The notes under the pieces were generated by a model that was not told the origin of the DNA, did no database searches, and was given only the letters and a program-made list of their open reading frames with translations. A stretch of DNA of 64,000 bases, taken from positions 4,774,001 to 4,838,000 of the forward strand of contig NZ_CP015118.1 of NCBI RefSeq assembly GCF_002116905.1, read 5' to 3'. Position 1 is the first letter of the stretch. Every line of letters starts with the position of its first letter. This DNA comes from Piscinibacter gummiphilus. Lineage in GTDB: Bacteria > Pseudomonadota > Gammaproteobacteria > Burkholderiales > Burkholderiaceae_C. Below, piece after piece: positions 14,751 to 21,217 of this stretch. A program made the position numbers and the translations under genes.

Positions 14751-15702
14751 ATGAACAACCCAGATTCTTTCCTCGGCATCGACATCGCCAAGGACTGGCT
14801 CGATGTCGCCTGGCTCTCGGGGCAAACGCTTCGCATCGACTACACCGACGAGGCCGTGGCCGGCCTCACCGAGCGACTGCTGGCCGATCCCCCTTCCCTC
14901 GTGGTGATGGAAGCCACCGGCGGCCTGGAAACCGCTGTGGCCAGCGCGCTCGCCGCCGCTGGCCTGCCCGTGGCCGTCGTCAACCCACGCCAGGTGCGTG
15001 ACTATGCGAAGGCCCGTGGCCGACTGGCCAAGACCGATCGCATCGACGCCCTCATCCTGGCCGCCTTCGCCGCGGCCATCCGTCCACAGGTGCGCGAACT
15101 CCCGGACGAGCACACCCGTGCCCTCGGTGAACTGCTGGCTCGCCGTCGCCAGCTCGTCGAGATGCGCGTGCAGGAAAAACTGCGCATCCAACGCGCCTCC
15201 GCGCTCCAGAAAGCCAGCTTGCGCGAGCACATCGCTTGGCTGGACGAGCGCATCAGCCGTCTCGACATCGACCTCACCCACGCGCTCCGAACGTCGGACG
15301 CCTGGCGCGACAAAGACGATCTGCTCAAGGCCATCCCCGGCGTGGGCTCGCTCACGCGTGCCACCCTGGTGGCCCTGCTCCCTGAACTCGGAACGCTCAC
15401 CCGAAGGCAAATCGCCGCGCTGGTCGGCGTGGCGCCCTTCAACCGCGACAGCGGCAAGCACCAGGGCGATCGCGTCATCTGGGGTGGCCGTGCCCAAGTA
15501 CGCCGAGCGCTCTATATGGCCGCCGTCAGCGCCATGCGCTGCAACCCCGTCATCCGGGCCTTCTACAAACACCTGCGCAGCCAAGGTAAACCCGCCAAGG
15601 TCGCCCTCACCGCCTGCATGCGCAAGCTCCTCGTGATCATGAACGCCATGCTCAAGCATCACTCCCCCTGGTCTCCGGAGCTTGACTTGCAACACAGTTG
15701 CT
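14546..15702 (+). mobile_element. IS110-family insertion sequence, copy 2, inserted in an attC
   Basis: This is nearly base-identical to copy 1 and inserted at exactly the same position of a different attC. The left junction is ACCT (14542-14545) and the right junction CTAACGTTTG (15701 on), giving CT at both ends. The restored box would be ACCTAAC. Flanking attC stems differ from those at copy 1, so these are two independent insertions, not a duplicated block. Confidence 0.9.
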
Positions 15703-15704
15703 AA
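14751..15704 (+). CDS. IS110-family DEDD recombinase (transposase), copy 2
   Basis: The 317-residue protein has the same D11/E60/D96/D99 and S234 residues as copy 1. It differs at position 210 (L for R) and at one A/T position near 253. Its stop codon is again created by the TAAC of the attC it interrupts. Both copies appear intact and potentially active. Confidence 0.95.
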   Translation: MNNPDSFLGIDIAKDWLDVAWLSGQTLRIDYTDEAVAGLTERLLADPPSLVVMEATGGLETAVASALAAAGLPVAVVNPRQVRDYAKARGRLAKTDRIDALILAAFAAAIRPQVRELPDEHTRALGELLARRRQLVEMRVQEKLRIQRASALQKASLREHIAWLDERISRLDIDLTHALRTSDAWRDKDDLLKAIPGVGSLTRATLVALLPELGTLTRRQIAALVGVAPFNRDSGKHQGDRVIWGGRAQVRRALYMAAVSAMRCNPVIRAFYKHLRSQGKPAKVALTACMRKLLVIMNAMLKHHSPWSPELDLQHSC

Positions 15705-15776
15705 CGTTTGACATGAGCGGCGGGCCGCGGTGGGCGAAGCCCGCCGTGGCACGTCCCCTCGATGGATGGGTTAGAC
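15701..15776 (-). repeat. attC site, right part, split by IS110 copy 2
   Basis: CTAACGTTTGACATGAG starts at 15701 and the right box GTTAGAC ends at 15776. The central stem is GGTGGGCGAAGCCCGCC. The left fragment ACCT is at 14542-14545. Confidence 0.9.
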
Positions 15777-15810
15777 ATCGGTAGCGCCTCGAACGTTGAC
15801 GTGGGTGAAC

Positions 15811-16161
15811 TCATGGAGGGGCCGCAAGCACAGCTTCAACCTCGACAGACGACGCAACCAGAAAGAACACTTGCCGATCGAACGACGCCATAGTCTCCGC
15901 TTCGATTGCAAGCACGGCGTCCTCTGGATCGACTGGCACTACCTTTTCGATCTTTTCTCGTTCAACGAGGCTCGCAATACGAAACTTCGGATGACTAAAT
16001 TCAAATGGAAGCGAGACATATGAAACGCCAATGAATGCTGCAACTGGCGTGGCGTATTCGACGGATGTGCCACTCGAGAGACTGAGGCGCCAGCCATCGT
16101 AAGACTTGATCACGCAGTCCCACCCACAGCGGGAGTTCAGAGCGTCGAGCAGTTGCTTCAT
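15811..16161 (-). CDS. Cassette protein of unknown function
   Basis: The 116-residue soluble protein (MKQLLDALNSRCGWDCVIKS) has alternating strand and helix segments (VAAFIGVSYVSLPFEFSHPK, VLAIEAETMASFDRQVFFLV). Its size and start position, eight bases from the attC, are typical of a cassette gene. No family is recognised. Confidence 0.65.
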   Translation of the reverse strand: MKQLLDALNSRCGWDCVIKSYDGWRLSLSSGTSVEYATPVAAFIGVSYVSLPFEFSHPKFRIASLVEREKIEKVVPVDPEDAVLAIEAETMASFDRQVFFLVASSVEVEAVLAAPP

Positions 16162-16168
16162 CTGCGAT

Positions 16169-16240
16169 GCCTAACGTTTGACATGAGCGGTGGCACAAAG
16201 CCGAAGGCTTTGGGACATCCGCTCGATGGAAGGGTTAGGC
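16169..16240 (-). repeat. attC site
   Basis: GCCTAAC (16169) and GTTAGGC (ends 16240), with central stem AAAGCCGAAGGCTTT. Confidence 0.92.
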
Positions 16241-16271
16241 CCCAGCGCAGAGGTCCCGTACATGGGTCGCG

Positions 16272-16589
16272 TCATTCTTCTCCCTGCCATTCCTTGTGCT
16301 GCGGAATCATGCGTTTGACTCGCCACTCTTCAAGACTCGAATAGATTGATGAGGCAGGCCAGGGTGGCTTCTGCCTCCCTTGCCAGACAAGGTGCACCTC
16401 GGCAACGCGACCCGTTCCATCGAGCATTTCGAACAATGCGTCGTCTCCGTCACCTCGACCGATAAGCAGCACCTTAACGCCATGAAGCTCATGGCCGCGC
16501 CGAGTTTCGCGCTCAAGCTGTTCGGCAAAGGTGTGGAGGTACGAAGACTCTTCGCCTTCAGTTGATCCCCACGGATCGAGCCACTCCAT
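16272..16589 (-). CDS. Cassette protein, widespread MEWLDPW-type hypothetical
   Basis: The 105-residue protein starts MEWLDPWGSTEGEESSYLHT and contains AEQLERETRRGHELHGVKVL, DGDDALFEMLDGTGRVAEVH and LVWQGRQKPPWP. This pattern recurs in many uncharacterised small bacterial proteins known to me from integrons and other accessory DNA. Function unknown. The frame extending upstream crosses the attC and is rejected. Confidence 0.7.
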   Translation of the reverse strand: MEWLDPWGSTEGEESSYLHTFAEQLERETRRGHELHGVKVLLIGRGDGDDALFEMLDGTGRVAEVHLVWQGRQKPPWPASSIYSSLEEWRVKRMIPQHKEWQGEE

Positions 16590-16604
16590 AGCAGTTCTTC
16601 TGCG

Positions 16605-16682
16605 GCCTAACGTACTACTTGAGCGGCGGGACGAAGCTGGCGAAGCCAGCTTTGGCACGTCCGCTCGAAGGACGGGTTAGAC
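16605..16682 (-). repeat. attC site
   Basis: GCCTAAC (16605) and GTTAGAC (ends 16682), with central stem AGCTGGCGAAGCCAGCT. It belongs to repeated-cassette copy C. Confidence 0.92.
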
Positions 16683-17081
16683 CGGTGGGTTGCAGCACAA
16701 GGCCCAGACGACGCAGACCGTGCGAGCCGCGGCCGGCATGACGCCGACGCCAACTGCTGGATGTGAGAACAACCTTCGACCACGCGACCTCCCCAGGTGC
16801 TGTTTCGTTCTTGCTCAGGCCCCTACTCTACGGCACGGCCCGAACACTCTCCACCGCCCCACGTTCGCAGCGAGCGCCTGCACGTGCAACGCGTCACGCC
16901 GCTCGCCCGCTGACCGCCGAAGGACGGGCAGCCCGCGCCGAAGCATGCATGCCCAACTTGGCCGGAGCGAGGCCTTCTGTATTCATCGTTCCCGCCTCCT
17001 GAGCTTGACGCGGAACACGCCGGTTCATCGCATCGATAAGCACACGAGCGAAGGCATGGCTCGGCCCCACTGGCTCGTGGG
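16683..17081 (-). repeat. Repeated ORF-poor cassette family, copy C
   Basis: The body lies between attC 16605 and attC 17082 and is collinear with copies B and D over its whole length. The 3' half (16683-16893) is almost identical to the other copies. Confidence 0.88.
16894..16986 (-). CDS. Putative 30-residue protein of repeated cassette C
   Basis: ATG 16986 is preceded by a full AGGAGG at eight bases, the best ribosome site of the family. The product is MNTEGLAPAKLGMHASARAA followed by RPSAVSGRAA. Confidence 0.32.
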   Translation of the reverse strand: MNTEGLAPAKLGMHASARAARPSAVSGRAA

Positions 17082-17160
17082 CTCTAACGTTGGACATGAG
17101 CGGACGTCACCAAAGTGGCGAAGCCGCTTTGGTGACGTCCGCTCGATGGATGGGTTAGGC
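17082..17160 (-). repeat. attC site
   Basis: CTCTAAC (17082) and GTTAGGC (ends 17160). The central stem is longer than usual: ACCAAAGTGGCGAAGCCGCT with TTGGT completing it. Confidence 0.9.
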
Positions 17161-17553
17161 CGATCCATCATCGGACATTGGATCGCCGATACTAAAGCGT
17201 ACGCGACGGGCCTTACTCGTAAGTTTGTGCCGCTTGTTAAATGCCATGCACCCACAGACAAGAGCAAGCAAACCAAACACAAAGGTAATTGCAACGTATC
17301 GACTCCTATCGCTCTCTGCGGCCTGAACGATAGCGACGAGAAATCCTGTGACGGCTGAGGAAAGGATTGAGGTTAGAAATATCCAGACTTCGTAGTCACC
17401 TAACGCACTGGCATCGACCAGCTTTACCTCTACTGAGTCTGGTACAGATAGGGTGATGCTCGCCGACTGAGCGAACGGATTCGAGGTGGGCGGCTTCTTC
17501 GATGGATGGGCAACGAGATCTTGGCTGGATGCGGACGATTCCGTGGTGTTCAT
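17155..17553 (-). CDS. Two-TM membrane protein, second gene of a two-gene cassette
   Basis: The 132-residue protein has a Ser/Pro-rich cytosolic N-terminus. It has two membrane helices near residues 57-77 (VWIFLTSILSSAVTGFLVAI) and 86-105 (YVAITFVFGLLALVCGCMAF), then a basic tail (NKRHKLTSKARRVRF). ATG 17553 overlaps the TGA of the upstream gene by one base, with AGGA eight bases before it, so the two are translationally coupled. The stop is in the attC right box. Function unknown. Confidence 0.7.
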   Translation of the reverse strand: MNTTESSASSQDLVAHPSKKPPTSNPFAQSASITLSVPDSVEVKLVDASALGDYEVWIFLTSILSSAVTGFLVAIVQAAESDRSRYVAITFVFGLLALVCGCMAFNKRHKLTSKARRVRFSIGDPMSDDGSA

Positions 17554-17849
17554 CACATCGTCCTTTCATTGATCTTTGCCCAATTGTCCGCGGGAAGGTA
17601 GCCCTGATATTGACCACCGACCATTGCTGGCGTTATAAGGAAGTGAACTGTTGCTCCAGCGGACTTGGCGACAGATGTCATGGAATTTAAGATCTGTGTT
17701 CGGTCGGCCTCGCTGTAGATCTTGACGACGTAGAAGGTTGATAGGGGGCGTATCCACGGATACGCTTGAATTACCCCTCGCAGGCGCTCATCAATCTGAG
17801 CCCACTGAGCTCCGCTCGCGGTGATATCCCATGAAACTGCTATGTGCAT
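17553..17849 (-). CDS. Small alpha/beta protein, first gene of a two-gene cassette
   Basis: The 98-residue protein begins MHIAVSWDITASGAQWAQID, preceded by GGAGG. It follows a strand-helix-strand-strand-helix-strand order (PLSTFYVVKIYSEADRTQIL, AGATVHFLITPAMVGGQYQG). This resembles the ferredoxin-like fold of Cas2/VapD-type proteins, but no catalytic residue can be named. It is coupled to the downstream two-TM gene. An anti-phage or toxin role for the pair is only a guess from architecture. Confidence 0.7.
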   Translation of the reverse strand: MHIAVSWDITASGAQWAQIDERLRGVIQAYPWIRPLSTFYVVKIYSEADRTQILNSMTSVAKSAGATVHFLITPAMVGGQYQGYLPADNWAKINERTM

Positions 17850-17895
17850 TCGTCCTCCCGAACTTCGGTGATATGTCAGATGTGGTTGCAGAGCG

Positions 17896-17963
17896 GCCTA
17901 GCGTTTGACATTGCTGCGTGACCTGGCTTGCCGGAGCACGTCAACTCGATGGAAAGGTTAGGC
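17896..17963 (-). repeat. attC site, divergent type
   Basis: GCCTAGC (17896) and GTTAGGC (ends 17963). The centre is of the CCTGGCTTGCCGG type shared with the degenerate distal sites at 763 and 2761. Confidence 0.75.
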
Positions 17964-18344
17964 CTCGCCGCCATCGCCGGCGAGAAGCCTCTCATATCGT
18001 TCCTTTTCTTCGACCGAGGACACATCAATAAACGGATGAGGTTCGAACCCCTGATCTACTTCGTGCGGAGCTAGGTACTTGCCGCTCAAGTGAATGGCGC
18101 CGCCGATTCGCAGTTGATCAGATATCAATCTTTTCATCTGTTCCGAAGACTGAAGGGCGTAGAAGTTCTTTTTGAACTGGACTTTTTCAACTCCGCCCGG
18201 AAAACGATAGACGACTCGTTGAATCGAATCGTGGAGATACCACGTGCATCCTTTTGTCCCGCACGCCAGCTCCGCGACGTAGCACTTTACGGAGCGATGC
18301 ACACGATATCGGTTGTCCGGCTGCGGAGGTCTCTGGATTGCCAT
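17958..18344 (-). CDS. Cassette protein of unknown function
   Basis: The 128-residue soluble protein starts MAIQRPPQPDNRYRVHRSVK. It has CYVAELACGTKGCTWYLHDS with four cysteines and then charged helices (SSEQMKRLISDQLRIGGAIH, VEEKERYERLLAGDG). The stop is in its attC right box. No family is recognised. Confidence 0.65.
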   Translation of the reverse strand: MAIQRPPQPDNRYRVHRSVKCYVAELACGTKGCTWYLHDSIQRVVYRFPGGVEKVQFKKNFYALQSSEQMKRLISDQLRIGGAIHLSGKYLAPHEVDQGFEPHPFIDVSSVEEKERYERLLAGDGGEA

Positions 18345-18353
18345 GTCAGTGAG

Positions 18354-18431
18354 GCCTAACGTACTACTTGAGCGGCGGGACGAAGCTGGCGAAGCCAGCT
18401 TTGGCACGTCCGCTCGAAGGACGGGTTAGAC
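18354..18431 (-). repeat. attC site
   Basis: GCCTAAC (18354) and GTTAGAC (ends 18431), with central stem AGCTGGCGAAGCCAGCT. It belongs to repeated-cassette copy D. Confidence 0.92.
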
Positions 18432-18830
18432 CGGTGGCTTGCAGCACAAGACTCACGCAACGCCGACCATGCGCACCGCGGCAGGCATGACGCCGATGCC
18501 CGCTGCTGAATGTGAGAACAACCCTCGACCACGCGACCTCCCCAGGTGCTGTTTCGTTCTTGCTCAGACCCCTACTCTACGGCACGGCCCGAACACTCTC
18601 CACCGTCCCACGTTCGCAGCGAGCGCCCGCACGTGCAGCGCGTCACACCGGCCGCCCGCTGACCGCCGAAGGACGGGCAGCCCACGCCAATGCGTGCATG
18701 CCCAACTTGACCGTAGCGAGGCTTTTTGTATTCATCGTTCCCGCCTCCTGAGCTTGACGCGGAACACGCCGGTTCATCGCATCGACAAGCACACGAGCGA
18801 AGGCATAGCTCGGCCCCACTGGCTCGTGGG
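18432..18830 (-). repeat. Repeated ORF-poor cassette family, copy D
   Basis: Bounded by attC 18354 and attC 18831, it has the same length and layout as copies B and C. It is immediately followed by copies E and F, making a tandem block of three. Confidence 0.88.
18643..18735 (-). CDS. Putative 30-residue protein of repeated cassette D
   Basis: ATG 18735 follows AGGAGG. The product is MNTKSLATVKLGMHALAWAA then RPSAVSGRPV. Confidence 0.3.
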   Translation of the reverse strand: MNTKSLATVKLGMHALAWAARPSAVSGRPV

Positions 18831-18908
18831 CTCTAACGTTGGAGTTGAGCGGCGGGACGCAGTGGGCGAAGCCCACTGTGGCACGTCCGCTCGAATGACG
18901 GGTTAGAC
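18831..18908 (-). repeat. attC site
   Basis: CTCTAAC (18831) and GTTAGAC (ends 18908), with central stem AGTGGGCGAAGCCCACT. Confidence 0.92.
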
Positions 18909-19382
18909 CGGTGGTTTGCAGCACAAGGCCCAGACGACGCAGACCATGCGCACCGCGGCTGGCATGACGCCGATGCCTGCTGCTGGATGTGAGAACAACC
19001 TTCGACCACGCGACCTCCCCAGGTGCTGTTTCGTTCTTGCTCAGGCCCCTACTCTACGGCACGGCCCGAACACTCTCCACGGCTCCACGTTTGCAGCGAG
19101 CGACCTCACATGCAGCGCGTCACACCGGCCGCCCGCTGACCGCCGAAGGACGGGCAGCCCGCGCCGATGCAGAAACGCAGAGCCTGGCCGTAGCGAGGCC
19201 TTTGAACACGACCTCGGACAGCGCCGAGCAGACCATGCGCGACCTCAGCTCGCACGCCTGAGCGGGCTGTGGCATTCGGTATTTCGCTGCCCGCACCTCG
19301 CTGACCAGACGCGGAACACGCCGGTTCACCGCAACGACAAGCACGCGGGCGCAGGCATGGCACGGCCCTACTGGCTCGCGGG
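18909..19382 (-). repeat. Repeated ORF-poor cassette family, copy E (longer 5' variant)
   Basis: The 3' 210 bp match the other copies. The 5' part (19240-19340) is a different sequence, so the family has two kinds of 5' module joined to one conserved 3' module. Confidence 0.85.
19120..19236 (-). CDS. Putative 38-residue protein of repeated cassette E
   Basis: ATG 19236 opens MVCSALSEVVFKGLATARLC then VSASARAARPSAVSGRPV. The C-terminal part is shared with copies B-D; the N-terminal part differs. No strong ribosome site. Confidence 0.22.
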   Translation of the reverse strand: MVCSALSEVVFKGLATARLCVSASARAARPSAVSGRPV

Positions 19383-19460
19383 CTCTAACGTTGGAGTTGA
19401 GCGGCGGGACGCAGTGGGCGAAGCCCACTGTGGCACGTCCGCTCGAATGACGGGTTAGAC
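19383..19460 (-). repeat. attC site
   Basis: CTCTAAC (19383) and GTTAGAC (ends 19460), with central stem AGTGGGCGAAGCCCACT. It is identical in type to the site at 18831. Confidence 0.92.
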
Positions 19461-19891
19461 CGGTGGTTTGCAGCACAAGGCCCAGACAGCGCAGACCATG
19501 CGCGCCGCGGCCGGCATGACGCCGACTCCTGCTGCTGGATGTGAGAACAACCTTCGACCACGCGACCTCCCCAGGTGCTGTTTCGTTCTTGCTCAGGCCC
19601 CCACTCTACGGCACGGCCCGAACACTCTCCACTACTCCACATTTGCAGCGAGCGACCTCACGTGCAGCGCGTCACACCGGCCGCCCGCTGACCGTCGAAG
19701 GACGGGCAGCCCGCGCCAATGCAGAAACGCAGAGCCTGGCCGCAGCGAGGCCCTTGAACGCTGCATCGCGAAACACGGCGCCGACCATGCGCAAGGGTTC
19801 CACGCCCCGTTCTAGCGAGCGCGGCTGACAGCGCGGAGCGCATCTGCAAGCACGCGAGCGCTGGCATGACGCGGCCCCACTGGTTCGTGGG
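19461..19891 (-). repeat. Repeated ORF-poor cassette family, copy F
   Basis: This is the copy nearest the integrase. It has the conserved 3' module at 19461-19671. A base change converts the usual TAG in one minus frame to TGG, so that frame alone reads through here (about 85 codons into the attC); this argues against that frame being coding in the family. Confidence 0.85.
19672..19788 (-). CDS. Putative 38-residue protein of repeated cassette F
   Basis: ATG 19788 opens MVGAVFRDAAFKGLAAARLC then VSALARAARPSTVSGRPV, aligned with the copy E ORF. Confidence 0.22.
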   Translation of the reverse strand: MVGAVFRDAAFKGLAAARLCVSALARAARPSTVSGRPV

Positions 19892-19969
19892 CTCTAACGT
19901 TGGACTTGAGCGGCGGGACGAAGCTGGCGCAGCCAGCTTTGGCGCGTCCGCTCGAAGGACGGGTTAGGG
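19892..19969 (-). repeat. attC site
   Basis: CTCTAAC (19892) and GTTAGGG (ends 19969), with central stem AGCTGGCGCAGCCAGCT. Confidence 0.9.
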
Positions 19970-19988
19970 GCTGCCCGCAAGGAAGAAC

Positions 19989-20453
19989 TCACTGCTTTGG
20001 TTTGCATGCCACTCCCCAGTAGGTCATCTGTTCCTTCGCTTCCTTCTTGGACATGGCTTTGAACTCAGAACATACGTTGTAGTGACCGTAGATGACGCGG
20101 CTCTCCCTGTCTTGGTAGGTCCAGTCAAGCACATCTTTGCCTTGCACCCGTACTTCTTGTCCGAACTGAAGGCTAGAGACCTCTCTTGGGATTGCCTCCA
20201 GCCTACCGACATACTCCTTACCGTCTAAGCGCGCGTGATTGAGCCAGAACCTTTCGGTCTTCTTGTCTTCTCGAATCTCGACTAGTACACGCGGCAGGGT
20301 TGCACGCTTCGGATCCGCTATGGCTTCGTTGAAGTAGTGAAGCTCCGCTTGCGCCGCCGCATATGGGTTTGGCTCTTCGGCGATGGCATGGAGAGCCATG
20401 GCAAGCCCACAGGCGGACAAGCAAAGTCTCGTGGTTGCAGAGGCTATGGGCAT
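19989..20453 (-). CDS. DUF2314-like exported cassette protein
   Basis: The 154-residue protein has a signal-like start (MPIASATTRLCLSACGLAMA, LHAIAEE) and then a DUF2314-like core: FNEAIADPKRATLPRVLVEI, ERFWLNHARLDGKEYVGRLE, FGQEVRVQGKDVLDWTYQDR. The last element matches the V-x-DWxY motif of the family. Periplasmic location is inferred from the signal; function is unknown. Confidence 0.75.
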   Translation of the reverse strand: MPIASATTRLCLSACGLAMALHAIAEEPNPYAAAQAELHYFNEAIADPKRATLPRVLVEIREDKKTERFWLNHARLDGKEYVGRLEAIPREVSSLQFGQEVRVQGKDVLDWTYQDRESRVIYGHYNVCSEFKAMSKKEAKEQMTYWGVACKPKQ

Positions 20454-20458
20454 GCAGC

Positions 20459-20530
20459 GCCTAACGTTTGACATGAGAGGCGCTTGGAGGCCGAAGGCCG
20501 GAGAGCGTCCTCTCGATGGAAGGGTTAGGC
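20459..20530 (-). repeat. attC site of the first cassette
   Basis: GCCTAAC (20459) and GTTAGGC (ends 20530), with central stem GGAGGCCGAAGGCCGG. Confidence 0.92.
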
Positions 20531-20962
20531 ATCGCGAAACTCTCTTCTGAGCCGTGCAGAGAGTTCTCTGCGAACCCATGCACGCGCCGCGCCCCCTAAT
20601 GCGGCTACAGCCGTCCCGACGGCTGCGATAGTTAGGCCTAGGCTCAACCCTGGATGAACAATGATGATGTCTATCACGATGAAAATTGCCGAGAGGACGG
20701 CGCTGCCAAGGAAGGCTTGAAGCCACCCCCGGACAGACCGCGGTGTGCTCTGTTCTCCGGCCTTGTTGCCAAACAAACGGCCACGCCACATGGTCACTGA
20801 AATTGGGACGGTAAACAATGAAGCAGCGCCCGCGACTCCCCAGTACGCCTTTCCCTGCATGAAGAGCGCGGTGGCACCAAAGATGACGGCGAGGATGGTG
20901 GCAATTCCGGCCACATACGCAACCAGTTCCCTTCGCCATCGCTGTGCGAGCACAGTGCGCAT
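20525..20962 (-). CDS. First-cassette membrane protein, four TM segments
   Basis: The 145-residue protein starts MRTVLAQRWRRELVAYVAGI at ATG 20962, six bases from the attI junction. Helices lie at about 11-31, 37-53, 82-101 and 104-125, and the tail is Arg-rich (RRELSARLRREFRDA). As the attI-proximal cassette it is the most recently acquired and best expressed if Pc is active. The extension upstream into attI is rejected. Function unknown. Confidence 0.65.
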   Translation of the reverse strand: MRTVLAQRWRRELVAYVAGIATILAVIFGATALFMQGKAYWGVAGAASLFTVPISVTMWRGRLFGNKAGEQSTPRSVRGWLQAFLGSAVLSAIFIVIDIIIVHPGLSLGLTIAAVGTAVAALGGAARAWVRRELSARLRREFRDA

Positions 20963-20968
20963 AGTGAT

Positions 20969-21060
20969 GCCTAACGTGAGATAGACATATTGTTTTGCTT
21001 CCGCCCGCGTCACCTAGTCAGTCCATCCGTCACCTAACGCATCCGGCACAGACTTTTAGG
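20969..21060 (-). other. attI: attI recombination region
   Basis: The core box GCCTAAC at 20969-20975 joins the first cassette to non-cassette DNA. Two related words, CACCTAG (21011) and CACCTAAC (21031), occur as direct repeats 20 bp apart. They may be the auxiliary integrase-binding sites typical of attI. The site lacks the inverted palindromic structure of attC, as expected. The outer limit is estimated. Confidence 0.7.
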
Positions 21061-21127
21061 GCGACACCCGGGCTCTCAGGCAAAGACACCCTCAACTCCC
21101 CAGCACCGCGTATCTCGCCCTCCTCGA

Positions 21128-21156
21128 ATCCTACAGGCCAATGCCGCCCTAAACAA
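21128..21156 (-). promoter_or_regulatory. Candidate cassette promoter Pc
   Basis: On the minus strand TTGTTT (21156-21151) and TAGGAT (21133-21128) are spaced by 17 bases and point into attI and the array. The match to consensus is modest (3/6 and 4/6). No better pair was seen between intI and attI. Confidence 0.25.
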
Positions 21157-21217
21157 CGCGGCGATACCTCCCGGCCCGCATAGGGCGTGCGAATTGGGGC
21201 GGCCGAAAAATTGCCGG

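Noticed and set aside
1..21000. CRISPR array
   Set aside because: The repeats are 58-78 bp imperfect palindromes separated by whole genes, with integron boxes, not 24-40 bp direct repeats with short spacers.
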